Below, piece by piece: positions 25,961 through 33,865 of a stretch of DNA of 64,000 nucleotides. The stretch comes from Bacteroidota bacterium. Lineage in GTDB: Bacteria > Bacteroidota > Bacteroidia > J057 > JADKCL01. The DNA lies in contig JADKCL010000015.1 of the NCBI GenBank assembly GCA_016718825.1, positions 1-64,000 on the forward strand. Reading direction: 5' to 3'. The notes below the pieces were generated by a model. It had not been told where the DNA came from. It searched no databases and saw nothing but the letters and a program-made list of their open reading frames with translations. Position 1 is the stretch's first letter. Every line of letters begins with the position of its first letter. Made by a program: the position numbers and the translations under genes.

Positions 25961-26684
25961 AAGACAGCGCAGGTTGCAGGATAGGCGTTGAAGGACGGAG
26001 AATTTGAACCGTTTCCGCGGGAAGCCATTCATAGTGAATCGATTCGGTGACCCGAAAGGCGCCTTCCAAGCGTGCGGATTCGAAGAAATTGGTTGCAAAA
26101 CGGTTGACATTCATCGGCTGCAGCGGCCATTTCTCCCGAACGATCTGTGTTTTATGCAATGCATTGCCTTCCATTGCCCAAGAACGGTCAATCGCGCCGA
26201 TTTTGGTTTGGAGCTCCAAGATATTTGCCGAAGGGGTAAGATTGGGTCCACAAAGGTCATATTCAAGGAAATGATCGCCGCAGTCCAGACGCAGTCCGGC
26301 AGGGTAATTGGTCAATTTGGCTTGCTGAAGCCTGAAATTCGCCAAAAGATTGCCCGCCCAGATCAAATACGGACGGTCGGTGAAGGAATCGAGGAAATAG
26401 ACGCCTTTGTCTTGGTGTTCGGTATTCCAATCCGCATCATTGACCAGAACCCGGAAACCAATGTGCTGATAATTAAAGGTGAATGGAAGCCATGCCGACT
26501 TTGCGCGCATGTTCCGCAGGTTGACATCCACCATACTGATCAGCACGCGTCCCTGCTGCAGGCGTGGTCGAATCGGCTCCGGAATGCGGTCGGCAACCTC
26601 GCGGGCTTCGACGGAAAAATTGATGAGGTAGATGTCGTGCAATTCGCCTTGGAACTGCATGCCTTTATTTTTGACGGTTTTCAT
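25953..26684 (-). CDS. DUF2071 (YqjF-like) protein
   Basis: A 243-residue protein matching the YqjF/DUF2071 group of the AAC-like beta fold: 'LHDIYLINFSVEAREVADRI' near the N-terminus, 'NLRNMRAKSAWLPF' and 'NYQHIGFRVLV'. The family is widespread and uncharacterised. ATG 26684 overlaps the TGA of the upstream membrane protein by four bases (TCAT at 26681-26684) and its own stop overlaps the start of the NAD(P)-binding gene, so all three are almost certainly one transcript with coupled translation. Confidence 0.85.
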   Translation of the reverse strand: MKTVKNKGMQFQGELHDIYLINFSVEAREVADRIPEPIRPRLQQGRVLISMVDVNLRNMRAKSAWLPFTFNYQHIGFRVLVNDADWNTEHQDKGVYFLDSFTDRPYLIWAGNLLANFRLQQAKLTNYPAGLRLDCGDHFLEYDLCGPNLTPSANILELQTKIGAIDRSWAMEGNALHKTQIVREKWPLQPMNVNRFATNFFESARLEGAFRVTESIHYEWLPAETVQILRPSTPILQPALSYV

Positions 26685-27436
26685 GACCAATAGATAAGGG
26701 GTTGAACAAACGGCAGGAAAGCGACGGCTCCCCATGCGGTGATTTGAAGCGAAAGCAACCACGTGAGCGTCCATGCCTGCGAAATGCCCAGGGAATGAAC
26801 ACGCAGAAAATGCGCGCGGGCCATCATCATGCTGCTGATCAGCACCGTAGCTGCAAATAGGGTAGCGGACATCGGGCCGGCCACCAAGACGATCAAACTC
26901 GTGACCGCGAGCGGCATCGTTCCCTTCCACATCACCGTGGCCATGTGGCTGAGGTAATCCAGCGACGAATTTCCCCTTGCTGAAAGGGCGAAAAGCGCTT
27001 GCAGCAACCATCCGGGACCGGCAACGATCAGCATCGCCAATCCGCCTTGCCAAAAGACCCAATCGGTTTTGGAGCGGGCAATCGCAGCACCGAATGCAAA
27101 CGTTGCGAGGACCGAAATCACGGTCGCCATCGTGAAATAGGAGATGCGAAAGTGCATGGGCATCGTCCCTTCGACGGCCGTTTGTTTCCACGGCTTGGAA
27201 TTGGAGGCGAAAAAATGACCGTTCCAATGGATCGTGCCCCAAGCGCAGTCATACATCGCACGGAAAAGCGTGAAGCGCAGCAATCCGCCGAGCCAATTTT
27301 GTGCTGCAATGTGGTCAGCTGCAGGACTATGCGCGCCGGTGCAGGTGGCGCATTGTTTCGGATGGGCGGTAAACGGGTGGCTGAGCGGGCATTCCGCTGC
27401 GGGGTTGGTGGAGGGTGTGCTGAGCGTTTTCATCAT
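26681..27436 (-). CDS. Polytopic membrane protein, first gene of the GbsR-linked operon
   Basis: A 251-residue inner-membrane protein with about five hydrophobic helices ('YFTMATVISVLATFAFGAAI', 'LAMLIVAGPGWLLQALF', 'TSLIVLVAGPMSATLFAATV' and two more). The N-terminal 45 residues are soluble and Cys/His-rich ('CPLSHPFTAHPKQCATCTGA'), possibly metal-binding. No family is recognised. ATG 27436 or the adjacent ATG 27433 may be used. A 20-bp inverted repeat, nearly identical to one upstream of the regulator gene, lies 32 bases before the start. Confidence 0.75.
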   Translation of the reverse strand: MMKTLSTPSTNPAAECPLSHPFTAHPKQCATCTGAHSPAADHIAAQNWLGGLLRFTLFRAMYDCAWGTIHWNGHFFASNSKPWKQTAVEGTMPMHFRISYFTMATVISVLATFAFGAAIARSKTDWVFWQGGLAMLIVAGPGWLLQALFALSARGNSSLDYLSHMATVMWKGTMPLAVTSLIVLVAGPMSATLFAATVLISSMMMARAHFLRVHSLGISQAWTLTWLLSLQITAWGAVAFLPFVQPLIYWS

Positions 27437-27468
27437 CAGTAGCTTTAGTATGTCTCAATATTTTCAAA

Positions 27469-27488
27469 GTTTCAATAATAAATGAAAC
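27469..27488. promoter_or_regulatory. Putative operator of the GbsR-type regulator, operon copy
   Basis: GTTTCAATAATAAATGAAAC, with GTTTCA/TGAAAC arms. It shares the core TTTCAATAAnAAnTGAAA with 28045-28064 and lies 32 bases upstream of the operon's first ATG. Assignment to the regulator is inferred from position and similarity. Confidence 0.7.
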
Positions 27489-27509
27489 AAATGGACAAAA
27501 AAAAGGGGC

Positions 27510-28016
27510 TCATCCCATGAGTTTCATGACGGCCCTGAAAAACCAATTCCGGTCACTTTTGGTCATTTTTTCGGTGACGGCGTCGAGCTTGCCCACGAAG
27601 TCTTGAATCCGGGAAATGGTTTCCTTGAATTCGAGCAATTCTTCGTCGTCTTTGTGCCCTTTGACTTGGCTGACTTCGTCCAATACACGGAGAATGGGTT
27701 CCAATTCGCGCTTTTTACGTTCAGCCGTGACACGGCGGGCAACTTCCCAGATGTCCTTTTCGGCAACGAAAAACTCCTTGCGTTCGCCGGCTTTGAGTTC
27801 GCGGCGCACCAAACCCCAATCGATGAGGGCGCGCAAGTTCATGTTGGCATTGCCGCGAGAAATCTGCAGTCCGGCCATGATGTCCTCGGCGCAGAGCGGC
27901 TTTTTGGTGATGAGCAACAGGGAATGAATCTGCGCCATGGTGCGGTTGATACCCCAAGAGGTACCCAACGAGCCCCAGCTCTGCACAAATTTCTCTTTTG
28001 CCTCTTCCAGATTCAT
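27510..28016 (-). CDS. GbsR/MarR family transcriptional regulator
   Basis: A 168-residue DNA-binding protein. Residues 1-25 are the family's helical lead-in ('MNLEEAKEKFVQSWGSLGTS'), followed by the winged helix: 'IHSLLLITKKPLCAEDIMAG', 'LQISRGNANMNLRALIDWGL' and 'VRRELKAGERKEFFVAE'. The C-terminal third is helical and probably dimerises. Relatives (GbsR/OpcR) repress transport or osmolyte genes, but the ligand here is unknown. ATG 28016 follows a -7 box by five bases. The gene sits directly upstream of the membrane protein-DUF2071-NAD(P) operon, 73 bp away. Confidence 0.9.
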   Translation of the reverse strand: MNLEEAKEKFVQSWGSLGTSWGINRTMAQIHSLLLITKKPLCAEDIMAGLQISRGNANMNLRALIDWGLVRRELKAGERKEFFVAEKDIWEVARRVTAERKKRELEPILRVLDEVSQVKGHKDDEELLEFKETISRIQDFVGKLDAVTEKMTKSDRNWFFRAVMKLMG

Positions 28017-28021
28017 GGTTG

Positions 28022-28029
28022 CAAATATA
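28022..28029 (-). promoter_or_regulatory. -7 box TATATTTG of the GbsR-type gene, with a -33 TTG
   Basis: An exact TAnnTTTG match five bases before ATG 28016, predicting a leaderless mRNA. On the minus strand a TTG lies 19 bases upstream (28049-28051), the usual -33 spacing. That TTG is inside the putative operator, so bound regulator would block polymerase. Confidence 0.75.
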
Positions 28030-28044
28030 GTGTCATGTTTCATA

Positions 28045-28064
28045 TTTTCAATAACAATTGAAAG
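28045..28064. promoter_or_regulatory. Putative operator, regulator copy
   Basis: TTTTCAATAACAATTGAAAG, with perfect 7-bp arms TTTCAAT/ATTGAAA. It lies 28 bases upstream of the regulator's ATG and overlaps its -33 element, which suggests autorepression. It is identical to 27469-27488 at 16 of 20 positions. Confidence 0.75.
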
Positions 28065-28119
28065 TTTATTTTTGTTTCGGGTTCGCCACTTCGCTCCGCG
28101 CTGCGCAGGCATCGGCAAA

Positions 28120-28180
28120 TGTTCTGTAGCCCTAAGGCGAGACGCCTCGAGCTCCTCGCCGAAACGCCGATGCTGAAAGG
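28120..28180. repeat. Palindromic repeat, copy 2
   Basis: It contains CGCCGAAACGCCGATGCTG (28157-28175), matching copy 1 at 24767-24785 apart from one base, plus GGCGAG/CTCGCC arms. It is intergenic. Confidence 0.65.
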
Positions 28181-28249
28181 CCCTGCGCCCGGCTTGCGAT
28201 GCGCATACGTTCCTCCCCCTGATTCCGAAATCAGTTCAAGCAACGAAAG

Positions 28250-28280
28250 ACTTTTCACTAATCACTATTCACTTTTCACT
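28250..28280. repeat. Heptanucleotide array at the end of the glycerate kinase gene
   Basis: On the coding (minus) strand the units are AAAAGTG, AATAGTG, ATTAGTG and AAAAGTC. The TGA stop of the kinase (28276-28278) lies in the first unit. Confidence 0.85.
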
Positions 28281-29400
28281 CAATCCGCGGCGCAAGCTCC
28301 CGCAACAATTCCTCGGTCCTGAGCGCGAGCTCCTTGGCACTGTCCACCGGCAAGCCTGCCTCCTCGCTGCCCATCAGCGCACCTGAAAGCGTGATCCCCT
28401 CCCGGATTTGCAGGTCCGGCCGTAGGCTGATGCGTCCGCAAACGGCCAAGACGGGTTTGTTTTGATGTTGCGCTTGCCTTGCCACGGCAATTGCAGCCTT
28501 GCCTTGCAGGCTTTGTTCGTCGAGATGGCCTTCACCTGTGATCACCAAATCAGCCGTTGCAATGGCCTCGGGAATCTTGAGCGCGTCCAGTACAAAATCC
28601 GAACCGCGCGCAAGTTTTGCACCGAGAAATGCCATGCAAGCCATGGCGGCGCCGCCTGCCGCTCCCATCCCGGGCGTCTTGGCAACGACTGCATATTGTG
28701 CCTCTACCAAGTTGGCAAAATGATTCAGATTCGTCTCGAGAAGCGGCAATTGTTCTGAAGAAATGCCCTTTTGCGCTGCAAACATGGCCGCGCCCTCTGC
28801 ACCCAACAACGGATTGTCGACGTCATGCAATACAATGAATGCAGTTTTGACTAGCGCTGCATGGCGGTTCCGGGCGTTGATGAATTCGATTTTGGGGAGG
28901 TTGCCGCCGATAGGGGAGAGGTGCCCGTTGAATTCGTCTTGGAATATGATGCCAAGTGCATGGGCGATGCCGATTCCGCAGTCGATCGTAGCCGAACCGC
29001 CGAGTCCAAGGACAATCCGGCTGCATTTCCGCGTGAGGGCATGGACGATCAATTGGCCGGTGCCGATCGTGCTTGTGCGGAAGGCATTGATTTCGTGGGG
29101 TTCCAAGCGTTGCAAGCCAGAGGCTTCGGCCAGATTGATGAAAGCGGTGGTGCCGTCGGCACTGATGCCGTATTGGCAGGAAACATAGCGCAGAAGCGGG
29201 TCTGAGGCACGTGCCTGAATGAAACTGCCGCCGCTTGCGGCTGTCAATACCTCCGCGGTGCCTTCCCCGCCATCGGCGACGGGCAGCAGCTGCACCGTCC
29301 AATCGGGGTTGTAGCGGGCGACACCTGCCGCCATTGCAGCAGCGGCTTCGGCTGCAGTCAGGCTTCCTCTAAATTTATCCGGCGCAATCAATACCTTCAT
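28276..29400 (-). CDS. glxK: Glycerate kinase
   Basis: A 374-residue cytoplasmic enzyme of the GlxK/GarK family, which phosphorylates D-glycerate (to 2-phosphoglycerate in that branch). Family motifs are clear: 'MKVLIAPDKFRGSLTAAEAA' at the N-terminus, 'PVADGGEGTAEVL', 'LGLGGSATIDCGIGIAHALG', 'TPGMGAAGGAAMA' and 'VITGEGHLDEQSLQGKA'. Length is as expected. No glyoxylate genes adjoin it, so it may scavenge glycerate. The stop is inside a heptamer array. It is divergent from the LprI-like gene, with about 80 bp shared for promoters. Confidence 0.95.
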   Translation of the reverse strand: MKVLIAPDKFRGSLTAAEAAAAMAAGVARYNPDWTVQLLPVADGGEGTAEVLTAASGGSFIQARASDPLLRYVSCQYGISADGTTAFINLAEASGLQRLEPHEINAFRTSTIGTGQLIVHALTRKCSRIVLGLGGSATIDCGIGIAHALGIIFQDEFNGHLSPIGGNLPKIEFINARNRHAALVKTAFIVLHDVDNPLLGAEGAAMFAAQKGISSEQLPLLETNLNHFANLVEAQYAVVAKTPGMGAAGGAAMACMAFLGAKLARGSDFVLDALKIPEAIATADLVITGEGHLDEQSLQGKAAIAVARQAQHQNKPVLAVCGRISLRPDLQIREGITLSGALMGSEEAGLPVDSAKELALRTEELLRELAPRIE

Positions 29401-29455
29401 GGCATCAATTTACGTCCCTGCCGCCAAATGAAAAGACATTCTTGGTTGCAATGGC

Positions 29456-29463
29456 TATATTTG
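29456..29463 (+). promoter_or_regulatory. -7 box TATATTTG upstream of the LprI-like gene
   Basis: An exact TAnnTTTG match. Transcription would begin around 29468 and the likely ATG is at 29482. Confidence 0.6.
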
Positions 29464-29481
29464 CCGCAAATTCTGAGCGAA

Positions 29482-29864
29482 ATGAAGAAATTTTGGGGTT
29501 CGTTGATGTTTTGCCTACTCTTGGGAGCCCGGTTTTTGCACAGAATTCGGAGAATCCCTGCGAAATGGAGCAGAATCAACACAACATGAACCTTTGCGCG
29601 CAGCAGGAATACGCCAAGGCCGACGCCGAACTCAACAAAACATGGAAGCAACTTTTGTTGTTGTTGGATGAGAAGCAAAAGGCAACGCTTCGGGAAATGG
29701 AAAAGGCGTGGATCAAATTGCGTGACCAACACTGCGAATTGCAATCTTCCGTTTGGGAAGGTGGCTCGATGCAGCCGATGATCCAATTTGGTTGCCTGCG
29801 TGAGTTCACGGAGCAGCGCATCCAACAACTTCAAGATTTGGTCGAAACATTCAGTGAAAATTGA
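29482..29864 (+). CDS. LprI-like protein (DUF1311), signal peptide out of frame
   Basis: The mature part matches the lysozyme-inhibitor LprI N-terminal domain (PF07007): 'MNLCAQQEYAKADAELNKTW', 'KAWIKLRDQHCELQ', 'GGSMQPMIQFGCLREFTEQR'. The conserved Cys set should form disulfides in the periplasm. ATG 29482 opens a good signal peptide ('MKKFWGSLMFCLLLG'), but one base is missing near GGG at 29523-29525. Restoring it gives 'LLLGSPVFAQ' and joins the mature frame. Without it, only an unlikely upstream start (29442) with no signal peptide remains. It begins a likely plus-strand operon. Confidence 0.75.
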
Positions 29865-29868
29865 GTTT

Positions 29869-30327
29869 ATGCGATCCTTCACCTTTAATCGGCCCATTAT
29901 TCTGCTTTTTCTCCTGCCCATGATGGTGCTCGTCACCATGTTTTGTTGGGGACTCACCGTGGAATTCAGGTTGAGTTTGTTGATCATGCTCCTGGTAACA
30001 GCGAGTTTGACGGGGCTTCTTTTTTACTACAGCCTCTTGCGGAGGCTGAAACTTGGCGAAGGAAAGGCTGTCTGGACCACGCCGATGCTTCGCCGCGAAA
30101 TTCAGCTGCAGGAAATCCGCCATTACGGCGTTGTCAAGTTCCGCCGTTTCAAGTTTGCTTACCTCTCGCGCGCAGCGGAAGTTCCATTCCAGAATCCGGA
30201 GGCTCCCGTCGTGAGCGATGAGGACACCTTTATTATACAATACCGGCCGGGTGCCTGGCAATACATGCAAGGTTTGATCAAAGCTTTGCACCCCAGCTTG
30301 GAACCCGAATCCTTCGTCCGACAATGA
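29869..30327 (+). CDS. Small membrane protein, two TM helices plus a cytoplasmic domain
   Basis: A 152-residue protein from ATG 29869, four bases after the LprI-like stop. Two N-terminal hydrophobic helices ('IILLFLLPMMVLVTMFCWGL' and 'LSLLIMLLVTASLTGLLFYY') precede a soluble domain of about 90 residues. The overall plan resembles PH-like or YcxB-type membrane proteins but no signature is decisive. Function is unknown. Confidence 0.7.
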   Translation: MRSFTFNRPIILLFLLPMMVLVTMFCWGLTVEFRLSLLIMLLVTASLTGLLFYYSLLRRLKLGEGKAVWTTPMLRREIQLQEIRHYGVVKFRRFKFAYLSRAAEVPFQNPEAPVVSDEDTFIIQYRPGAWQYMQGLIKALHPSLEPESFVRQ

Positions 30328-30371
30328 ATTTACGTCCCTGTTTTGTGCATTTATTTGATTAACAAGGTTTT

Positions 30372-30695
30372 ATGAAGCCACTTTCAATAGTTCTGTCCAT
30401 CAACATTGCATTTTTTGCCATCTGGGGACTGTTTTTTGGGTTGATGATCAATCGTCCCGAATTGATTCCCTTGTTCACCTCGATTCAGGCCGCATTCAAC
30501 CTGTTGGGTGCTGGTGTATTTTACCTCGACCGTAAAAAGGAGATTACAAAGGCTTTCCTGATCGGCGTTGTGGTCGTGATTGCCGTGACGGCTGGCGGCT
30601 ACCTGATCTTGAACAAATACCGCCATTTGATCGGTTTGGAGGAGGGATTCACCGTCCAAATCGAGCAACCCGCGGCACCCGAAAATTTGGGCTGA
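30372..30695 (+). CDS. Small membrane protein, three TM helices
   Basis: A 107-residue protein with three hydrophobic segments ('SIVLSINIAFFAIWGLFFGL', 'LFTSIQAAFNLLGAGVFYL', 'AFLIGVVVVIAVTAGGYLIL'). It has no recognisable family. It follows the previous gene by 44 bp on the same strand and is followed by a terminator-like hairpin. Confidence 0.65.
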   Translation: MKPLSIVLSINIAFFAIWGLFFGLMINRPELIPLFTSIQAAFNLLGAGVFYLDRKKEITKAFLIGVVVVIAVTAGGYLILNKYRHLIGLEEGFTVQIEQPAAPENLG

Positions 30696-30820
30696 TTTTT
30701 TTTTCAAACCTCCTGTATCTTTTTTCAGCGGCGGCGTTATGCCTTCGGAAATTAGGTTTCCTGACGGGTGATTTATGCCCGTACCTTAAAATTTCCTGTC
30801 TGAATCTTAGCGGTTTCAGC

Positions 30821-30854
30821 AGCCCGGGGTCTGAAAGCTCCGGGCTTATCTTTT
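30821..30854 (+). terminator. Terminator-like hairpin
   Basis: AGCCCGG (30821-30827) and CCGGGCT (30840-30846) form a 7-bp GC-rich stem with a 12-base loop, followed by TATCTTTT. It lies 125 bases after the small membrane protein gene and just before the methyltransferase promoter. Confidence 0.6.
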
Positions 30855-30866
30855 GGGGCGAATGCG

Positions 30867-30874
30867 TACTTTTG
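30867..30874 (+). promoter_or_regulatory. -7 box TACTTTTG, four bases before the start codon
   Basis: An exact TAnnTTTG match with ATG at 30879, predicting a leaderless mRNA. It lies just after the terminator-like hairpin. Confidence 0.65.
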
Positions 30875-30878
30875 CAAA

Positions 30879-31598
30879 ATGGCATTTCCAGCATGGCTTC
30901 CCCTTGGGCTCGGAATCAAGGACTATTTCGAAAGCGGTGAGCGCACCCAAATCAAGGTACACACGATCGACGGGGAGACGACGCCCTATCCTGCCGAGTT
31001 GTTTTTCCGTGATTATGAGGACTTTGGGATCTTTGACGAGCTCGCGTGCTTCTATGCGCGCGGGCGGGTACTCGACGTAGGCGCAGGCGCGGGATGCATC
31101 AGCCGATTCCTTCAAGGGATGGAATTGGAGGTGACGGCGATTGAAATTTCGCCGGATGCAGTAGAAGTCATGCGAAAGCTGGGGGTCAAAGATGCACGCG
31201 TCGGAGATTTTTTTGACCTGAAGGGCGAACAATGGGACACCATTCTGCTGTTGATGAACGGCATTGGATTTGTCGGCAACCTCGACGGACTGGACCGATT
31301 TCTGGCCCATTGCAAGCTCCTGCTCAAGCCGGGTGGACAGATCTTGTTTGATTCCTCCGATCTAGCCGAAGCCGACTTGGATGGAACCGACTACACGGGA
31401 GAAGAAAGCACCTACGAAGGCGAAGTTTGGTACCAATTGGAATACAAGGGCATCAAAGGAGCGCCTTATTATTGGTTGTACATCGACCAAATGACGCTGC
31501 AAGAGCATGCTGAAGCGGCGGGTTTCGAATTTTTGCTGATCGAAGAAGCTGAAGACGGCTATTACCTCGGGCGGCTAAGCTTAGCGCCAAAACCCTGA
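30879..31598 (+). CDS. Class I SAM-dependent methyltransferase
   Basis: A 239-residue cytoplasmic methyltransferase. The SAM-binding motif I is 'RVLDVGAGAGCISRFL', followed by 'VTAIEISPDAVEVMRKLG' (acidic residue of motif II) and 'WDTILLLMNGIGFVG' (motif IV). The substrate is unknown. It is closely followed by a small gene five bases later, suggesting an operon. The start is fixed by the -7 box four bases upstream. Confidence 0.9.
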   Translation: MAFPAWLPLGLGIKDYFESGERTQIKVHTIDGETTPYPAELFFRDYEDFGIFDELACFYARGRVLDVGAGAGCISRFLQGMELEVTAIEISPDAVEVMRKLGVKDARVGDFFDLKGEQWDTILLLMNGIGFVGNLDGLDRFLAHCKLLLKPGGQILFDSSDLAEADLDGTDYTGEESTYEGEVWYQLEYKGIKGAPYYWLYIDQMTLQEHAEAAGFEFLLIEEAEDGYYLGRLSLAPKP

Positions 31599-31603
31599 AT
31601 CTG

Positions 31604-32032
31604 ATGGAAATTCAAGCAATTGCAAATTTGTTTTCCGCCTTGCGCGACGGTGAAATCCAAGACCTTCGGATGGAGGATCAAAACTTGCAATTCCGCGTTC
31701 ACCTTCCCCAATTGGCCGCGCTCAGGGGCGAGGGTTTTCAGTATTTTCTTTGCGCCTTTCAAGGGCTCAAGGCATTGAGCTTTCAGCCTTTTCGCAATGA
31801 GAGCACAGAAATCAAGGATTTGAATCAGATCAACAAGCTGCAAATTCAGATCGTGCGTGCAGAAGTAGGAGAGGGGAATTGGATTCGGGTGATGTGTAGC
31901 CACAAGGGGAGCCAATCCGGTGCAAGGTTGAGTCTTCAGGGAGCATCCATGTCGGTTTGGGACGAGACGTTTGATGCCGTTTCGGCGGCTGACCTATCGA
32001 TTTTGCGCGGGAAATCCCTCAGCAAACCTTAG
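31604..32032 (+). CDS. Hypothetical protein downstream of the methyltransferase
   Basis: A 142-residue soluble protein with mixed alpha/beta pattern and no signal peptide or recognisable motif. It starts five bases after the methyltransferase stop, so the two are probably co-transcribed and could act together. It ends three bases from the stop of the convergent barrel gene. Confidence 0.7.
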   Translation: MEIQAIANLFSALRDGEIQDLRMEDQNLQFRVHLPQLAALRGEGFQYFLCAFQGLKALSFQPFRNESTEIKDLNQINKLQIQIVRAEVGEGNWIRVMCSHKGSQSGARLSLQGASMSVWDETFDAVSAADLSILRGKSLSKP

Positions 32033-32035
32033 CCA

Positions 32036-32623
32036 TTAAAACGTGTAGAAAATGCTGATTCCAGTGAGTCCAATGCTGTAATCGCGTGGCCCATTGCCAA
32101 AATCGACTTCCTTGGTCTGCCGCATCAAACTCCAATTAAACCGAAAAAGGTAGTTGCTCCCCCGTGTGCGCAGGCTCAGTTCGGCAACGGCACCGGGATT
32201 GAAGAAAAACGTGCGTGGCCCACCCGTGGAGGTGAAATAAGAAGCTGATCCGCCAATTCCGGCCCCGATCCCGAATTTTTGTTCATTAAAAGGTGTCGCT
32301 CCTGCGCCCAGGCGCGCGAGCATGTACGCGGGAACGCTTCCCAGAAACGTCAATCCGGAATAGCTGCTCAACTGAAAACAAAGATTTGCATTCGGATTGA
32401 TCCCCAGACTCACCACATCATTGGAATGTGCCAGGACGTAGTTCATGCCGGCACCGACGCCATAGACGTAGGCGAGCGAGGGTACGGGGGAGCCAACTTG
32501 GCTGAAACCAACAAATTGATAGGTAATTCCGCCATGAAAGGTAGCCTTTTCAGCGAATTGGCTTTTGCCCAACGTGGCCAAAAACAGCAGCAAAGAGAAA
32601 AGGACAACTATTTTCTTACTCAT
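32036..32623 (-). CDS. Outer-membrane beta-barrel protein
   Basis: A 195-residue protein with a signal peptide ('KKIVVLFSLLLFLATLGKSQ') and alternating hydrophobic strands rich in Gly, Tyr and Phe. It ends in aromatic Phe ('GLTGISIFYTF'), the classic outer-membrane barrel terminus. At about 175 mature residues an eight-strand barrel is likely. The ligand is unknown. Confidence 0.8.
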   Translation of the reverse strand: MSKKIVVLFSLLLFLATLGKSQFAEKATFHGGITYQFVGFSQVGSPVPSLAYVYGVGAGMNYVLAHSNDVVSLGINPNANLCFQLSSYSGLTFLGSVPAYMLARLGAGATPFNEQKFGIGAGIGGSASYFTSTGGPRTFFFNPGAVAELSLRTRGSNYLFRFNWSLMRQTKEVDFGNGPRDYSIGLTGISIFYTF

Positions 32624-32874
32624 CAGAAGAGGCGTTTTGGATCGCTAAAACTAGGGATTTTGCCCAACAAATGAAACCTTCATCACTTGGTGTAGAGGGT
32701 TTACCCTCGATTCTGTTGCAAATTCCATGCCTTGCAAGGGACGCCGCTGTTTTAAGCGGAATTAATTTAATCCTCTCAAAATGAATTCTTTATCAGATTC
32801 TTGCATTTTCTGGAAGCTTCCCTTGCAAATCCATCTTTTTCTTTATTTTTACGCCGTACCCCTACCAGGTTCCT

Positions 32875-33711
32875 GTGAGCAATATCTATTCGGCATATCA
32901 GCATCAAAGTTCTGCCTTCCAACCCGAGAAGTTGAAGCAGTATCGACTGCGCATCGTTTATCGGCCGGATCTGTTGTTGTATGCAGTGCTTTCCGAAGAG
33001 AACAAGTTGCTCGCTGTCAAGGAATACCGCTCCAAGGTGCCAATGTCCTTCCCGGAAATTTTTGACCAGGTATATGCGCAGGACTACTTCCTGAAAGAAG
33101 ACTATCGCGCGGTCGAAATGGTCAACAGTTCGTTGGAGTTTTCGTTGATCCCGACGGTCTTTTTCAAACCGCAGCAAGTCAGGGAATTGGCAGGTGCATT
33201 GATCAAGGAAAATGCTGATTTGGACCATCTCGAATACCGCGACATGGAGCATTCAGGGGCGACGGCGATCTACACGGTGCCGTTTCCAATGAAGCAGAAA
33301 TGTGATCATTTTTTCCCGGACCTTCAGTATCAGCCTTTTTGCTATCTGATGGTCAACATGGGCCTTGAAATGGTCGCGCAGCACCCCAACTTGTTGTTGC
33401 TCCACATTTTTGAAAAGCAATTTGTCATTACAGCCTTCAAAGACGGCATACTGCAGCTTTGTAATGCCTATGACTATGAAGGTGTAACCGACATGGTTTA
33501 TTTCCTGCAACTTGTCATGGAGATTCTCAAATATGAAACCGTGGGCACCAAGGTGCTCCTCAGCGGCGAATTTGAAGAAGACAGTGAAATTTTCAGGCAG
33601 TTGAAAAAGTTCGTTCCTGTTGCCGAAATCCCAAAAAAGGAATTTCAAGACCGATTCGAAACCAAGGGGGACAAACTTCCCGTCTGGAAATACGCCTTTT
33701 TGAGCTGGTGA
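32875..33711 (+). CDS. DUF3822 family protein
   Basis: A 278-residue protein starting at GTG 32875 ('MSNIYSAYQHQSSAFQPEKL'). Its features ('RIVYRPDLLLYAVLSEENKL', 'NLLLLHIFEKQFVI', 'LNAYDYEG'-like strand near the C-terminus) match the Bacteroidota-restricted DUF3822 group, with an ASKHA-like ATPase fold. It lies immediately upstream of rsmD, as is usual for this family in the phylum, which suggests a link to rRNA modification or ribosome biogenesis. No direct evidence exists here. Confidence 0.8.
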   Translation: MSNIYSAYQHQSSAFQPEKLKQYRLRIVYRPDLLLYAVLSEENKLLAVKEYRSKVPMSFPEIFDQVYAQDYFLKEDYRAVEMVNSSLEFSLIPTVFFKPQQVRELAGALIKENADLDHLEYRDMEHSGATAIYTVPFPMKQKCDHFFPDLQYQPFCYLMVNMGLEMVAQHPNLLLLHIFEKQFVITAFKDGILQLCNAYDYEGVTDMVYFLQLVMEILKYETVGTKVLLSGEFEEDSEIFRQLKKFVPVAEIPKKEFQDRFETKGDKLPVWKYAFLSW

Positions 33712-33780
33712 CAATCAATGAATCGTGGATGATGGAAAATGGATCTTTTCGTGCGACGCTCAATTTCTCCATTCAAATTC

Positions 33781-33863
33781 TGAACTGCTAACTGCTAATT
33801 TCTAACTGCTCACTCCTAGGCCAGCTTTTCACTATTCACTTATAACTTATCACTTTTCACTTC
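33781..33863. repeat. Heptanucleotide arrays (CTGCTAA then TTTTCAC types)
   Basis: Five units of CTGCTAA/TTTCTAA/CTGCTCA occupy 33785-33819. Six units of TTTTCAC, TATTCAC, TTATAAC and variants run 33826-33863 and stop three bases before the GTG start of rsmD. Confidence 0.85.
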
Positions 33864-33865
33864 CC

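Noticed and set aside
32692..32760. Two small hairpins before DUF3822 as a riboswitch
   Set aside because: Stems are only 5 bp, lie between divergent genes, and match no riboswitch known to me.
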